Shown: in pieces, positions 1 to 6,557 of the stretch
Position numbering within the stretch: the first letter of the stretch is position 1
Layout: the number at the start of each line of letters is the position of its first letter
DNA from: an uncultured Slackia sp.
GTDB lineage: Bacteria > Actinomycetota > Coriobacteriia > Coriobacteriales > Eggerthellaceae
Assembly: GCA_900553655.1 (NCBI GenBank)
Contig: USEQ01000047.1
Coordinates: forward strand, 1-7,993
Length of the DNA stretch: 7,993 bases
Reading direction: 5' to 3'
The notes under the pieces: model-generated
Databases searched by the model: none
Told to the model about the DNA's origin: nothing
The model's input: only the letters and a program-made list of their open reading frames with translations
Translations under genes and position numbers: made by a program

Positions 1-46
1 GAGATCTAGAGGGTGACTGGAGTTCAGACGTGTGCTCTTCCGATCT
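1..46. other. Illumina sequencing adapter (non-genomic)
   Basis: Bases 1-5 (GAGAT) match the 3' end of the Illumina P7 oligo. Bases 6-12 (CTAGAGG) sit where a 7-base index would be. Bases 13-46 match the TruSeq read-2 primer site, starting GTGACTGGAGTTC and ending CTTCCGATCT. This is library contamination left at a contig end. Translated, it gives the familiar artefact peptides containing TGVQTCALPI and CSSDL, so any ORF running through it on the plus strand is false. Genomic sequence starts at 47. Confidence 0.97.
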
Positions 47-486
47 CAGGAACGAACCTCGAAATCGACCTCGACAACCGAAGACACGCTGCGCGGGGCC
101 AGGGTTTCGCCGCACGCATCGGGCAATGTTTCGCCGTAGACATCAACGAGGCGTTCATGAAGCCCTTTCGACGCCATACCGGGGATACCGCCCGTCACCG
201 CGCACGCGCCGATCGCGATAAGCGTGCCGGCACGCTCCCTCCACCGTTCGACGCAACGACGACTCTCCTCGGTCGTCACCGCCCCCTCTATGACGACAAC
301 GTCCACATCGCCTTCTGGTTCGGGAGCACTCGAGGCCAGCTGCCAGTAGCGAAGGTCGATTTGACCAAGCACATCGAGCAGATGAGCCTCATCGTTGGTG
401 ATTTGCAACTGGCAGCCGAAGCAGCTTGCCAGGCCGACGACAACTACGCGAGCAGGCGCGTTTTCATGAAACTGTGAGCATGTCAT
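47..486 (-). CDS. hydD: NiFe hydrogenase small (delta) subunit, HydD/HoxY-like, 3' end missing
   Basis: This is the electron-transfer small subunit of a cytosolic NiFe hydrogenase (20-kDa NADH:ubiquinone oxidoreductase-like fold). It would pass electrons between the NiFe site of the large subunit and the flavin/Fe-S subunits. 146 residues are visible from ATG at 486. Cluster ligands are Cys22 and Cys25 (SCFGCQ) and Cys95 (IGACAVTGGIPG); VVIEGAV at 64-70 is also typical. The fourth ligand usually lies in a G/S-C-P motif, which is exactly where the sequence breaks. No Tat signal is present, which fits a cytoplasmic enzyme. The start is one base after the TAG of the flavin subunit gene, with AGGGG 10 bases upstream. 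An in-frame extension to 543 only overlaps the neighbour's end. The apparent TGA at 46-48 uses an adapter base and is not a real stop. Family is sure; subgroup (3b rather than 3d) is inferred from gene order. Confidence 0.88.
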
Positions 487-487
487 T

Positions 488-1402
488 CTACATCGACCCC
501 TGAATATTTTTGGCTTCCCAATAGTTGAACACAGGACCGTCAATGCAAACGTACTGATGCCCTACCTGGCAGTGACCGCATTTACCCATGCCGCATTTCA
601 TATGACGCTCGAAGCTCATATAGATGCGATCGTACGGGATGCCTTTCTTGCGCATTTCCTCGACGACAAAGCGATACATGACCGGAGGTCCGCACAACAC
701 GCCGAAGGTGTTTTCAGCATCGACCTCGATAGACTCGAAAGGCTTGGTCACCAGGCCCACTTCCCCATCCCAGCCTTCTTCGTAGTTGTCGACCGTAAGA
801 TGCAGGTCGAAGTCGCGACGATGCTTCCACATCTCAAATTGGTTGCGGAACATCACTTCGCGAGGATTCTTCGATCCGTAAATGATCGTGACCTTTCCGA
901 AAGCGTGGCGCTCGTCGTGAATGTAGTTGATAAGCGATTTTAGCGGCGCAATACCCAAACCGCCCGCAACGAGCAGGATGTCGTGCCCTTTCATTTCCTC
1001 GAACGGAAAACCTCGACCGAAAGGCCCGCGAATCCCCACCACATCACCGCATTGCATGGCGTGCAGCGCCTCGGTGAAGCGTCCCGCGCGACGAACGCAG
1101 AGCTCGATGAAGCCCTGTTTAGAAGGGGCCGAGGAGATAGAGATCGGAGCCTCTCCCACCCCGAAGATGGACAACTCGACGAACTGGCCGGGATCTTGAT
1201 GAAACGCCGAGCGAATGCGCTCGTCGATCAGACGAAACTCGAAGAGCTTCTCCGTGGCGGTAAGATCGGTGATGGATGTGATGCGAGCCGGCCAGGGTCT
1301 GTAGGGGTTTTCCGCCATAAGCTCTTCGCCTGTTTTGACGTGATGAGCGAAATCTAGCGGTTCTACCTGGACGGACGTCATGAGAGCATGGCTATTCGGC
1401 AT
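488..1402 (-). CDS. hydG: NiFe hydrogenase FAD/NAD(P)-binding (gamma) subunit
   Basis: Flavin subunit that exchanges electrons between Fe-S centres and NAD(P)(H); 304 residues, usual for the family. A ferredoxin-reductase-like FAD domain covers about 35-135, with PGQFVELSIF at 71-80 and GEAPISISS at 83-91. The NAD(P) domain covers about 138-250, with VAGGLGIAPLKSL at 145-157 and CGPPVMY at 237-243. A C-terminal [2Fe-2S] site of dihydroorotate-dehydrogenase-B type has Cys270, Cys275, Cys278 and Cys286. The start is ATG at 1402 because AAGGAGG lies 6 bases upstream; a longer reading frame to 1468 only overlaps the upstream gene, and a later ATG at 1381 lacks comparable support. It overlaps the end of the beta-subunit gene by 11 bases and is followed after 1 base by the small subunit, indicating translational coupling. 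The name follows the Pyrococcus hydBGDA scheme and is unrelated to the FeFe-hydrogenase maturase HydG. A sulfide dehydrogenase or other DHODB-like flavin subunit is unlikely given the neighbours. Confidence 0.9.
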   Translation of the reverse strand: MPNSHALMTSVQVEPLDFAHHVKTGEELMAENPYRPWPARITSITDLTATEKLFEFRLIDERIRSAFHQDPGQFVELSIFGVGEAPISISSAPSKQGFIELCVRRAGRFTEALHAMQCGDVVGIRGPFGRGFPFEEMKGHDILLVAGGLGIAPLKSLINYIHDERHAFGKVTIIYGSKNPREVMFRNQFEMWKHRRDFDLHLTVDNYEEGWDGEVGLVTKPFESIEVDAENTFGVLCGPPVMYRFVVEEMRKKGIPYDRIYMSFERHMKCGMGKCGHCQVGHQYVCIDGPVFNYWEAKNIQGSM

Positions 1403-2456
1403 CGTTGGCCTCCTTGCTGAGAACGGCCGACGAACGCGTCTTTTCGTCGAAGAATTTGAAGACTTCAATGGGGTTGATGTTTACCTTGCAGGCATTCACG
1501 CAGCGGCCGCAGCCGACGCACAGCATGGATCCGTGCTTGACCTTGAATCCGTTGAGTTTGTGATACATGCGGTGGCGAACGCGCCCCCGCTCGTCAGCGC
1601 GGAAATTATGGCCGCCGGCAACACGAGCAAAATGAGGACTGTTACAGCTGTCCCACACGCGCACGCGCTCTCCCGTTTTCGCATCAGGAGAAAGGATGTC
1701 TTTGATGTCGAAGCACATGCACGTAGGACACACGGCAGCACAGGCCGTGCAATTCAGGCAGCGCGAGCCGAATTCCGCCCAGAAGGGGTCGGAATGGTAG
1801 GTGTCCATGAGCATGGCGATATCCTGCACATTGGGAATGCTGCCATCGAAAGCGGCGGTGCGTCTATGCGTGGCGGCCGCGAAAAGAGCTCGGTCTTCGT
1901 CCGTCGCCTCACGCAGATGCGTGCTTTCTTCCAAAATTTCAGCGGCAGCGACAGAGGAGATAGAGACCCAGTAGCGATCGCCGAGGTCCTGCAGGAAAAG
2001 ATCATAGCCTCGAGGGGCCTCGTCAGCGTCCACTCGGTGGCAGAAGCAATTCTGCGTAGGCATGCAGCCAACGCCGACGATCAATGTCGCTTCGCGACGG
2101 GCACGATAATATGGATCGCCGTAGCGGCTATCGAGGAAAACCACATCGAGGCGCTCGATGGCATTGAGGTCGCACGGATGCACGCCGAAGAGCACGCGCG
2201 GTTTGATATCTATCTCGAAATCGACTACGTCGTTTGACGCTACGTCAAATTTAAATAGCGTTTCCTCGGATGGAAGGAAATACTTCTTGGGTGATGCGAT
2301 GGTGGTCGGGTAATCCAGCATAACATCGCTCGGATCATCGATCACATCGAAAATGTAGCCCGGGTCATGCTTGACCGGGGCTACAAGTTCGTATGAATCC
2401 ATGAATGCGCGGATTAACGACGGTAAATCATCGGCATCGATAATGCGGTAGAGCAC
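1392..2456 (-). CDS. hydB: NiFe hydrogenase 4Fe-4S (beta) subunit, AsrA/HydB-like
   Basis: Iron-sulfur subunit of a soluble NiFe hydrogenase (hydrogenase/sulfur reductase beta subunit; same family as anaerobic sulfite reductase subunit A); 354 residues. The C-terminal half holds two [4Fe-4S] motifs: Cys233, 236, 239 and 243 (CLNCTACAAVCP) and Cys313, 316, 319 and 323 (CVGCGRCVNACK). The N-terminal domain carries GVHPCDL (91-97) and CMPTQNCFC (131-139), cysteine motifs typical of this family that may bind a further cluster. The start codon is GTG at 2456, chosen because AGGAGG (2462-2467) stands 5 bases upstream and no ATG nearby is as well placed. It lies 57 bases after ndk, with no convincing promoter or terminator between, so co-transcription with ndk is plausible. 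Taken alone it could be mistaken for AsrA. The following flavin and small-subunit genes make hydrogenase the better call. Confidence 0.88.
   Translation of the reverse strand: MLYRIIDADDLPSLIRAFMDSYELVAPVKHDPGYIFDVIDDPSDVMLDYPTTIASPKKYFLPSEETLFKFDVASNDVVDFEIDIKPRVLFGVHPCDLNAIERLDVVFLDSRYGDPYYRARREATLIVGVGCMPTQNCFCHRVDADEAPRGYDLFLQDLGDRYWVSISSVAAAEILEESTHLREATDEDRALFAAATHRRTAAFDGSIPNVQDIAMLMDTYHSDPFWAEFGSRCLNCTACAAVCPTCMCFDIKDILSPDAKTGERVRVWDSCNSPHFARVAGGHNFRADERGRVRHRMYHKLNGFKVKHGSMLCVGCGRCVNACKVNINPIEVFKFFDEKTRSSAVLSKEANDAE
1400..1415 (-). promoter_or_regulatory. Ribosome binding site fixing the gamma-subunit start
   Basis: On the minus strand AAGGAGG (1409-1415) is followed by the 6-base spacer CCAACG and ATG (1402-1400). 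It lies inside the end of the beta-subunit gene and decides the start against the longer frame reaching 1468. Confidence 0.85.
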
Positions 2457-2467
2457 ACGCTCCTCCT
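2454..2467 (-). promoter_or_regulatory. Ribosome binding site with GTG start of the beta subunit
   Basis: AGGAGG (2462-2467, minus strand), spacer AGCGT, then GTG at 2456-2454. This is the only well-spaced site before the conserved N-terminus and supports a GTG initiator. Confidence 0.8.
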
Positions 2468-2513
2468 CTTACGCAGGGATACGCTCGATGGCCCGATGCG
2501 TCGCTGGAGAAAA

Positions 2514-2921
2514 CTACGCGCCGAAGAACACGCCGATTTCGCGCTCGGCGGACTCAGGAGAATCGGAGCCATGGATGACATTTTCGTCCATAATGAGACC
2601 GAAATCGCCACGAATCGTGCCAGGGGCTGCTTCTGCAGGGTTGGTGGCGCCCATGAGCGTGCGCATCTTCTTGACAGCGCCTTCGCCGGAAACGACCATC
2701 TTGACCACGGGGCCGCTGGTGATGTACTCGATCAGGCCGTTATAGAAGGGCTTGCCCTCATGCTCGGCGTAGTTTGCCGCAGCCTGCTCGGGGGTGACCA
2801 TGCCGAGCTCCATGCGCTCGATGGTCAGGCCGGAGCGCTCGATGCGAGCGATGATCTCGCCCATATGACGATTGCGAACGGCGTCGGGCTTGAGCATGGA
2901 ATAAGTCTTCTCGATTGCCAT
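2514..2921 (-). CDS. ndk: Nucleoside diphosphate kinase
   Basis: Transfers the terminal phosphate of NTPs (usually ATP) to other NDPs and dNDPs through a phosphohistidine, balancing nucleotide pools in the cytoplasm. 135 residues, standard for bacterial Ndk. Visible signatures are the N-terminal TYSMLKPDAV with Lys11, the region around 88-104 (RTLMGATNPAEAAPGTIR), and the active-site NVIHGSDS with catalytic His117. The start is ATG at 2921, directly before the conserved MAIEKTYSMLKPD, with AAGGA upstream; the frame continues to 3005 only as non-conserved leader. It sits downstream of the TPR gene, from which a hairpin (2977-2999) separates it, and 57 bases upstream of the hydrogenase genes. 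Confidence 0.97.
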   Translation of the reverse strand: MAIEKTYSMLKPDAVRNRHMGEIIARIERSGLTIERMELGMVTPEQAAANYAEHEGKPFYNGLIEYITSGPVVKMVVSGEGAVKKMRTLMGATNPAEAAPGTIRGDFGLIMDENVIHGSDSPESAEREIGVFFGA

Positions 2922-2976
2922 TGTTTTTCCTTTCTTGTTATTCGCCTTGCGACGATGTAAACACGTATTGAAGCCA

Positions 2977-2999
2977 AGCGAGCCCGCAACGGACTCGCT
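2977..2999 (-). terminator. Hairpin between the TPR gene and ndk, possible terminator
   Basis: On the minus strand AGCGAGTCCG pairs with CGGGCTCGCT across a TTG loop, giving a 10-bp stem with one G-U pair. It starts 10 bases past the TAG of the TPR gene. The following bases (TGGCTTCAA) are only weakly T-rich, so termination may be partial, or the hairpin may protect an mRNA end. Confidence 0.5.
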
Positions 3000-3008
3000 C
3001 TGCATGCG

Positions 3009-4373
3009 CTATTGGTTCGACGGGAACGACATCTCGATGCTGGAAACCTTCCAGCCGATCAGGTCGCGGACCATATCGACGCGATAGTCGACATCGCCGC
3101 CCTCCTCCGTTTTCGCGGAAACGTACACGGTGGAGTTAGACATGCTCTTGTCCACACCGTCAATCGTGATGTTGCCATCCTGGACAACGCCGCGCATTGC
3201 GGCATCGATGTTGTCCTGACCCACCGATTCGACAAAATACTGAGAAGCGTTCTGCGTGTCGGAGAATAGGCTGCGGGCGACGGATTCCTGCGTGGGATAG
3301 CCCCAGCCCTGGGTATAGAGGAACACGCATCCGGCGGCCGCGATCAGCAGCAGCGTGAAGATGAACACGAGAATCTTCAAGCCGACGTTGCGGCGCTTGC
3401 GATCCTGGCGCGCAAGACCCTTCGAGTAGCGCTCGAGTTCTTCGTCGCTTGCGTTGAAGAAGCGCTCATCGCCCGAAGCATAACCGTCCGGCACGTCGTA
3501 GCCGTAAGCATCGGCGGGATAATACTGCGGGTCGGCAGCATAGGAGTCATAGCTGTAGTACTCGTCCTGGGGAAGAGGAGCGCCGTCAGCCGCAACGTCC
3601 AAGCCGGACATATCGTTTTCAGGCTCAGGCACGACGATAGGCTGCATCGCGGCGGTGCCGGTGGCGACAGCCTGGGCGGCACGGCCATAATCGACGCTTG
3701 CGGAGTCGCTGAGGAAGTATGTCTTGTCGGCAAGGGCGGCCTCGAAGGCGTTCATGGCCTGCTGCATCTGATTGCAGGCAACGTAGGCCTGGCCGAGGTT
3801 CGCATACATTTTATTGCGCGTGGCCGGATCCATGTCGAACTGCAGGGCGCTTTCATAGGACTGCACCGCATCGGCGGGGCGATCGAGCGCCATGAAGCAC
3901 ACACCGAGATTCAGCAGAGCCTTCGTGGGATCGGGGTTGTTGGTGTCAAGAGCCGCCTCACGAAACGCCACGCCGGCCTCGGCATTCTTGCCCAGCTTGA
4001 GCAATGCATTGCCCAGGCCCAAGTACGCTTTATACGGAGCATCGTATTTTGCGTCGGACACGGCAATTTCGAAATGAGAGACGGCGTTTTCGTAGTCGTG
4101 CAAAAACGCATACGCCTTGGCAAGGTTGCAATTGACCGCACCGCACGCATCGTAGGCGGTATCAGCGGTTGCCTGCGTATAGGCATGGATAGCCTCGCCG
4201 AAATCCTTCATCTGCAAGAAGCAGTTGCCAATTTGATGGTAGATATAGCCCAACTCGCCCGGACCCTTCTGAATGGAGGGGTCGGTGAGGCACTGGTTGA
4301 ACAAAGCCAACGCAGTCTGGAAATCGCGAGCTTTGTATGCCTCGCGTGCTTGGGCGATATATTCGTTATCCAT
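3009..4373 (-). CDS. TPR-repeat membrane protein with tyrosine-rich linker
   Basis: 454-residue protein of unknown exact role. Residues 1-220 form about six tetratricopeptide repeats (roughly 5-34, 42-75, 79-112, 113-146, 151-184 and 187-219), a protein-binding scaffold. Then comes a low-complexity acidic linker with nine tyrosines in residues 272-298 (such as EYYSYDSY and QYYPADAYGY). A basic stretch (RQDRKRRN, 322-329) precedes a single hydrophobic segment at about 331-354. The C-terminal 100 residues are polar and Ser/Asn/Asp-rich. The positive-inside rule puts the TPRs in the cytoplasm and the C-terminal domain outside. The start is ATG at 4373 with GAAGGA about 8 bases upstream; a TTG at 4388 is the less likely alternative. 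It follows the isomerase gene after 47 bases, in the same direction. A role in linking cytoplasmic partners to the envelope is inference only; I do not recognise the C-terminal domain. Confidence 0.85.
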   Translation of the reverse strand: MDNEYIAQAREAYKARDFQTALALFNQCLTDPSIQKGPGELGYIYHQIGNCFLQMKDFGEAIHAYTQATADTAYDACGAVNCNLAKAYAFLHDYENAVSHFEIAVSDAKYDAPYKAYLGLGNALLKLGKNAEAGVAFREAALDTNNPDPTKALLNLGVCFMALDRPADAVQSYESALQFDMDPATRNKMYANLGQAYVACNQMQQAMNAFEAALADKTYFLSDSASVDYGRAAQAVATGTAAMQPIVVPEPENDMSGLDVAADGAPLPQDEYYSYDSYAADPQYYPADAYGYDVPDGYASGDERFFNASDEELERYSKGLARQDRKRRNVGLKILVFIFTLLLIAAAGCVFLYTQGWGYPTQESVARSLFSDTQNASQYFVESVGQDNIDAAMRGVVQDGNITIDGVDKSMSNSTVYVSAKTEEGGDVDYRVDMVRDLIGWKVSSIEMSFPSNQ

Positions 4374-4420
4374 AGGTTCTTCCTTCAATGCCGAGGCGAC
4401 GTTTGCATGCGCTGCGACGT

Positions 4421-4957
4421 TTAGTCGGCGTTCTCTATTTCGACGGTTTCGATGACGTCGCCGACACGAAGCTCGGAGATGACGTCTTTGCCTTCGATGG
4501 TCTGGCCGAACACGGTATAGCCGGAATCGAGGTTATGCTGGGGGCCGAGACACAGGTAGAACTGAGAGCCCGCGGAATCGGGATTCATGGAACGTGCCAT
4601 GGCGAGCGCACCGTCTTCGTGGGAATTATTGGGATTCGTGGTGTATTCCTGCTTGATGGTGTAGCCGGGACCGCCCGTACCCAATCCAGCGAACGGATTG
4701 CCGGCGGCAGCGACGACCTGATCGGAATCGAGGTCGCGCGTATTGGGGCAACCGCCCTGAATTACGAAGTTAGGAACATAGCGATGGAACTTCAGGTTGT
4801 CATAGAAGCCCTTGCGAGCAAGCTCGACGAAGTTGCCCACATGAATGGGTGCGTCATTGCCTGCAAGCTGCACGCGAATTACACCCTTGGAAGTCTTGAT
4901 GACGGCGATCTCGCTGCCGTTAGGCTGATACTCGGGGGTATACATAGCCATGCTCAT
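4421..4957 (-). CDS. Cyclophilin-type peptidyl-prolyl cis-trans isomerase
   Basis: Catalyses cis-trans isomerisation of X-Pro bonds and so assists protein folding. 178 residues from ATG at 4957, a single cyclophilin domain from about residue 17 onward. Signatures: FHRYVPNFVIQGGCP at 57-71, with catalytic Arg59 and Gln67; GALAMARS at 116-123; SQFYLCLG at 131-138; and YTVFGQ at 147-152. No signal peptide or lipobox, so it is probably cytoplasmic. Two in-frame ATGs (4957 and 4951) share one AAGGAG site: the spacing is 3 bases to the first and 9 to the second, so the true start could be 4951 (176 residues). The frame stays open back to 5113, but only by translating the tRNA-Arg gene, so that extension is rejected. 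It lies between tRNA-Arg and the TPR gene, all on the minus strand. Confidence 0.95.
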   Translation of the reverse strand: MSMAMYTPEYQPNGSEIAVIKTSKGVIRVQLAGNDAPIHVGNFVELARKGFYDNLKFHRYVPNFVIQGGCPNTRDLDSDQVVAAAGNPFAGLGTGGPGYTIKQEYTTNPNNSHEDGALAMARSMNPDSAGSQFYLCLGPQHNLDSGYTVFGQTIEGKDVISELRVGDVIETVEIENAD

Positions 4958-5033
4958 GTGCTCCTTCTCTTGCCTGTTCGTCCAAACGCCGACACGCACC
5001 TTATCCTGCCGTGCAGAGGCCCGGCCGGCATGC

Positions 5034-5109
5034 TGGTGCCCCCTACAGGATTCGAACCTGCGGCTTTCTGCTCCGGAGGCAGACGCTCTATCCCCTGAGC
5101 TAAGGGGGC
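5034..5109 (-). tRNA. tRNA-Arg (anticodon CCG)
   Basis: A 76-base cloverleaf with the CCA end encoded. The acceptor stem GCCCCCT pairs fully with AGGGGGC, discriminator A. The D-arm region is TAGCTCAGGGGATAGAGC. The anticodon stem TCTGC/GCAGA encloses the loop CTCCGGA with anticodon CCG (5074-5076), reading Arg codon CGG. The T arm includes the standard GGTTCGAATCC. Transcribed leftward, probably from the TATAAT at 5125-5130. Confidence 0.97.
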
Positions 5110-5112
5110 ACA

Positions 5113-5136
5113 TTAGCGTTCGAAATTATACGCTAA
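5113..5136. repeat. 7-bp inverted repeat over the divergent promoters
   Basis: TTAGCGT (5113-5119) and ACGCTAA (5130-5136) are perfect reverse complements separated by 10 bases. The repeat covers the tRNA -10 element and touches a candidate plus-strand -10, TAAAAT (5134-5139), for the methyltransferase gene. It could be a dimeric regulator's operator; chance is not excluded. Confidence 0.4.
5125..5130 (-). promoter_or_regulatory. Probable -10 element for tRNA-Arg
   Basis: On the minus strand these bases read TATAAT, the perfect sigma-70-type -10 hexamer. Its edge is 16 bases upstream of the mature tRNA 5' end, leaving a short leader. The -35 is weak: TTCTCG (5149-5154) at an 18-base spacing is the best I see. 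Confidence 0.6.
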
Positions 5137-5164
5137 AATGTACGAATACGAGAAAAGAGGTCAC

Positions 5165-6490
5165 ATGCGTGAAGAAATAACCATAGAACGCCTTTCTTAC
5201 GGCGATGCCGCCATAGGAAAAGCAGCGGATGGAAAAACCGTTTTCGCCTTCGGAGGGTGCCCGGGCGATAAAGCTATCGTTGAAATAACCGCAGATAAAG
5301 GTACGTATTACGAAGGAACGGTCGTGGATGTGACCGAGGCTTCCCCCCATCGCGTGTCACCCTCGTGCCCTTATGCCGAGATATGCGGCGGATGCGGCTG
5401 GCAGCATATTTCCTACGATTGCCAACTCATAGAAAAGCGCGAAAACGTCATTTCCCAGCTTGTCCGCACCGCCGGCATCGACGAGGAGAAGGCTCGGAGC
5501 CTCGTTCGCGATACCGTGCCGTCCAAGCGTACCATGGGATATCGCAACAAGCTCGAATTCGGCTGCGGCCGCGATGCGCGAGGCGGATTCGTCGTAGGAC
5601 CATACAAGAAGCACACCAATGAGATTCTCCCCATTGACAGCTGTCCTTTGGCCCATAAGGGAATCGAAAAAGCCCCCAAGGCGATTCGCGGGGCGCTTCG
5701 CTTCCTCAGCGGATCGAGCGACCTGGGAATCTATCGTATCGGAATTCGCCGGTCGATTCGGACTAACGATCTCGAAGTAGCCCTGTGGACGAACACAGGG
5801 TCGTTTCCACGCACCGCGGTGGCGAAGACGCTTTCACAAGCCGTCAAGGCAACCAGCATCGTGCGCGTCATGACGAGCGACAAGGGCAAGGCGCGCAAGC
5901 TGAAAGGCGTCGAAGTGCTCGGCGGCAAAGGGTACTGGACCGAACGCGTCTGCGACACGGAATTCAAGGTAAGCGCCCCGTCATTTTTCCAGGTCAACAC
6001 CGCCCAGGCAGAGAAGCTCGTCGCGCTCGCCCTCGAAGGGCTCGAGCTTGAAGACGACGCCGTGGTGGCCGACCTGTACTGCGGCATAGGAACCTTCACG
6101 CTCCCCCTCGCCGACGCATGCGACACGGTATTCGCCGTTGAAAGCTACGGCAGCAGCGTCCGCGATCTTCGTCGCATAGCCGAAGAGCAGGGCTTCGACA
6201 ACATCGAGGTCATCGGAGGAGACGCAGCACGCGAGCTGCCCGAGCTCGGAGAACTTGATGCGCTTTTGGTCGACCCGCCCCGCGCCGGGCTTGCCGCGGA
6301 AATCATCGGCAGCATTGCGCAGGCTAATCCGCACCGCCTCGCCTACGTAAGCTGCAACCCCGCCACCTGGGCGCGCGACGTCGCGCGCTTAGCGGGCGTC
6401 GGATACGAGCTCTCACGCGTGACGCCCGTGGATATGTTCCCGCAGACATACCACGCAGAAATCGTATCCATCTTCCAGCGAGAGGCCTAG
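5165..6490 (+). CDS. rlmD: 23S rRNA (uracil-5-)-methyltransferase, RlmD/RumA family
   Basis: SAM-dependent enzyme that makes 5-methyluridine in 23S rRNA (TrmA/RumA superfamily); 441 residues, full length. An N-terminal TRAM RNA-binding domain (about 1-58) is followed by a [4Fe-4S] site: Cys68, Cys74 and Cys77 (CPYAEICGGCGWQ) and Cys160 (DSCPLA). The methyltransferase domain has SAM motif DLYCGIGTFTL (303-313), DPPRAGL (370-376), catalytic nucleophile Cys397 in YVSCNPATWARD, and the general base Glu432 in YHAEIV. All key residues are present. The start is ATG at 5165, preceded by AGAGG; an in-frame ATG at 5138 lacks a ribosome binding site and adds non-conserved residues. The gene diverges from tRNA-Arg. 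Whether it methylates one site (RlmD) or two (as RlmCD in Firmicutes) cannot be told from sequence. Confidence 0.93.
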   Translation: MREEITIERLSYGDAAIGKAADGKTVFAFGGCPGDKAIVEITADKGTYYEGTVVDVTEASPHRVSPSCPYAEICGGCGWQHISYDCQLIEKRENVISQLVRTAGIDEEKARSLVRDTVPSKRTMGYRNKLEFGCGRDARGGFVVGPYKKHTNEILPIDSCPLAHKGIEKAPKAIRGALRFLSGSSDLGIYRIGIRRSIRTNDLEVALWTNTGSFPRTAVAKTLSQAVKATSIVRVMTSDKGKARKLKGVEVLGGKGYWTERVCDTEFKVSAPSFFQVNTAQAEKLVALALEGLELEDDAVVADLYCGIGTFTLPLADACDTVFAVESYGSSVRDLRRIAEEQGFDNIEVIGGDAARELPELGELDALLVDPPRAGLAAEIIGSIAQANPHRLAYVSCNPATWARDVARLAGVGYELSRVTPVDMFPQTYHAEIVSIFQREA

Positions 6491-6514
6491 GATCGCCAAG
6501 GGGCGCATAAAGCG

Positions 6515-6520
6515 TATACT
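6515..6520 (+). promoter_or_regulatory. Possible -10 element for the universal stress gene
   Basis: TATACT, one base from the TATAAT consensus, 25 bases past the methyltransferase stop. No convincing -35 at 16-18 bases upstream. If real, it gives a leader of about 125-130 bases before the ATG at 6651. Confidence 0.35.
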
Positions 6521-6557
6521 GATGATTGGACAAGGGATGCGCCGTTGGATCTTACGC

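Noticed and set aside
13..477. Plus-strand ORF of 154 codons at the left end
   Set aside because: It starts in the adapter and is antisense to the hydrogenase small subunit, which has clear family motifs.
1380..2237. Plus-strand ORF of 285 codons opposite the beta-subunit gene
   Set aside because: Shadow of the GC-rich minus-strand gene; no family resemblance, no ribosome binding site, and the opposite frame has full ferredoxin motifs.
4388..5098. Plus-strand ORF opposite the isomerase, ending through the tRNA
   Set aside because: Its end (PPTGFEPA...) is antisense tRNA translated; the rest is antisense to a clear cyclophilin.
4958..5113. N-terminal extension of the isomerase to 230 residues
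   Set aside because: The extra residues (MCPLSSGDRA...) are a translation of tRNA-Arg, a known annotation artefact; the Shine-Dalgarno lies just before 4957.
5138..5164. Upstream ATG start for the rRNA methyltransferase
   Set aside because: No ribosome binding site, non-conserved residues; the ATG at 5165 has AGAGG before it and begins the TRAM domain.
5785..6126. Overlapping ORFs on both strands inside the methyltransferase gene
   Set aside because: Shadows in other frames of a gene with all catalytic residues intact.
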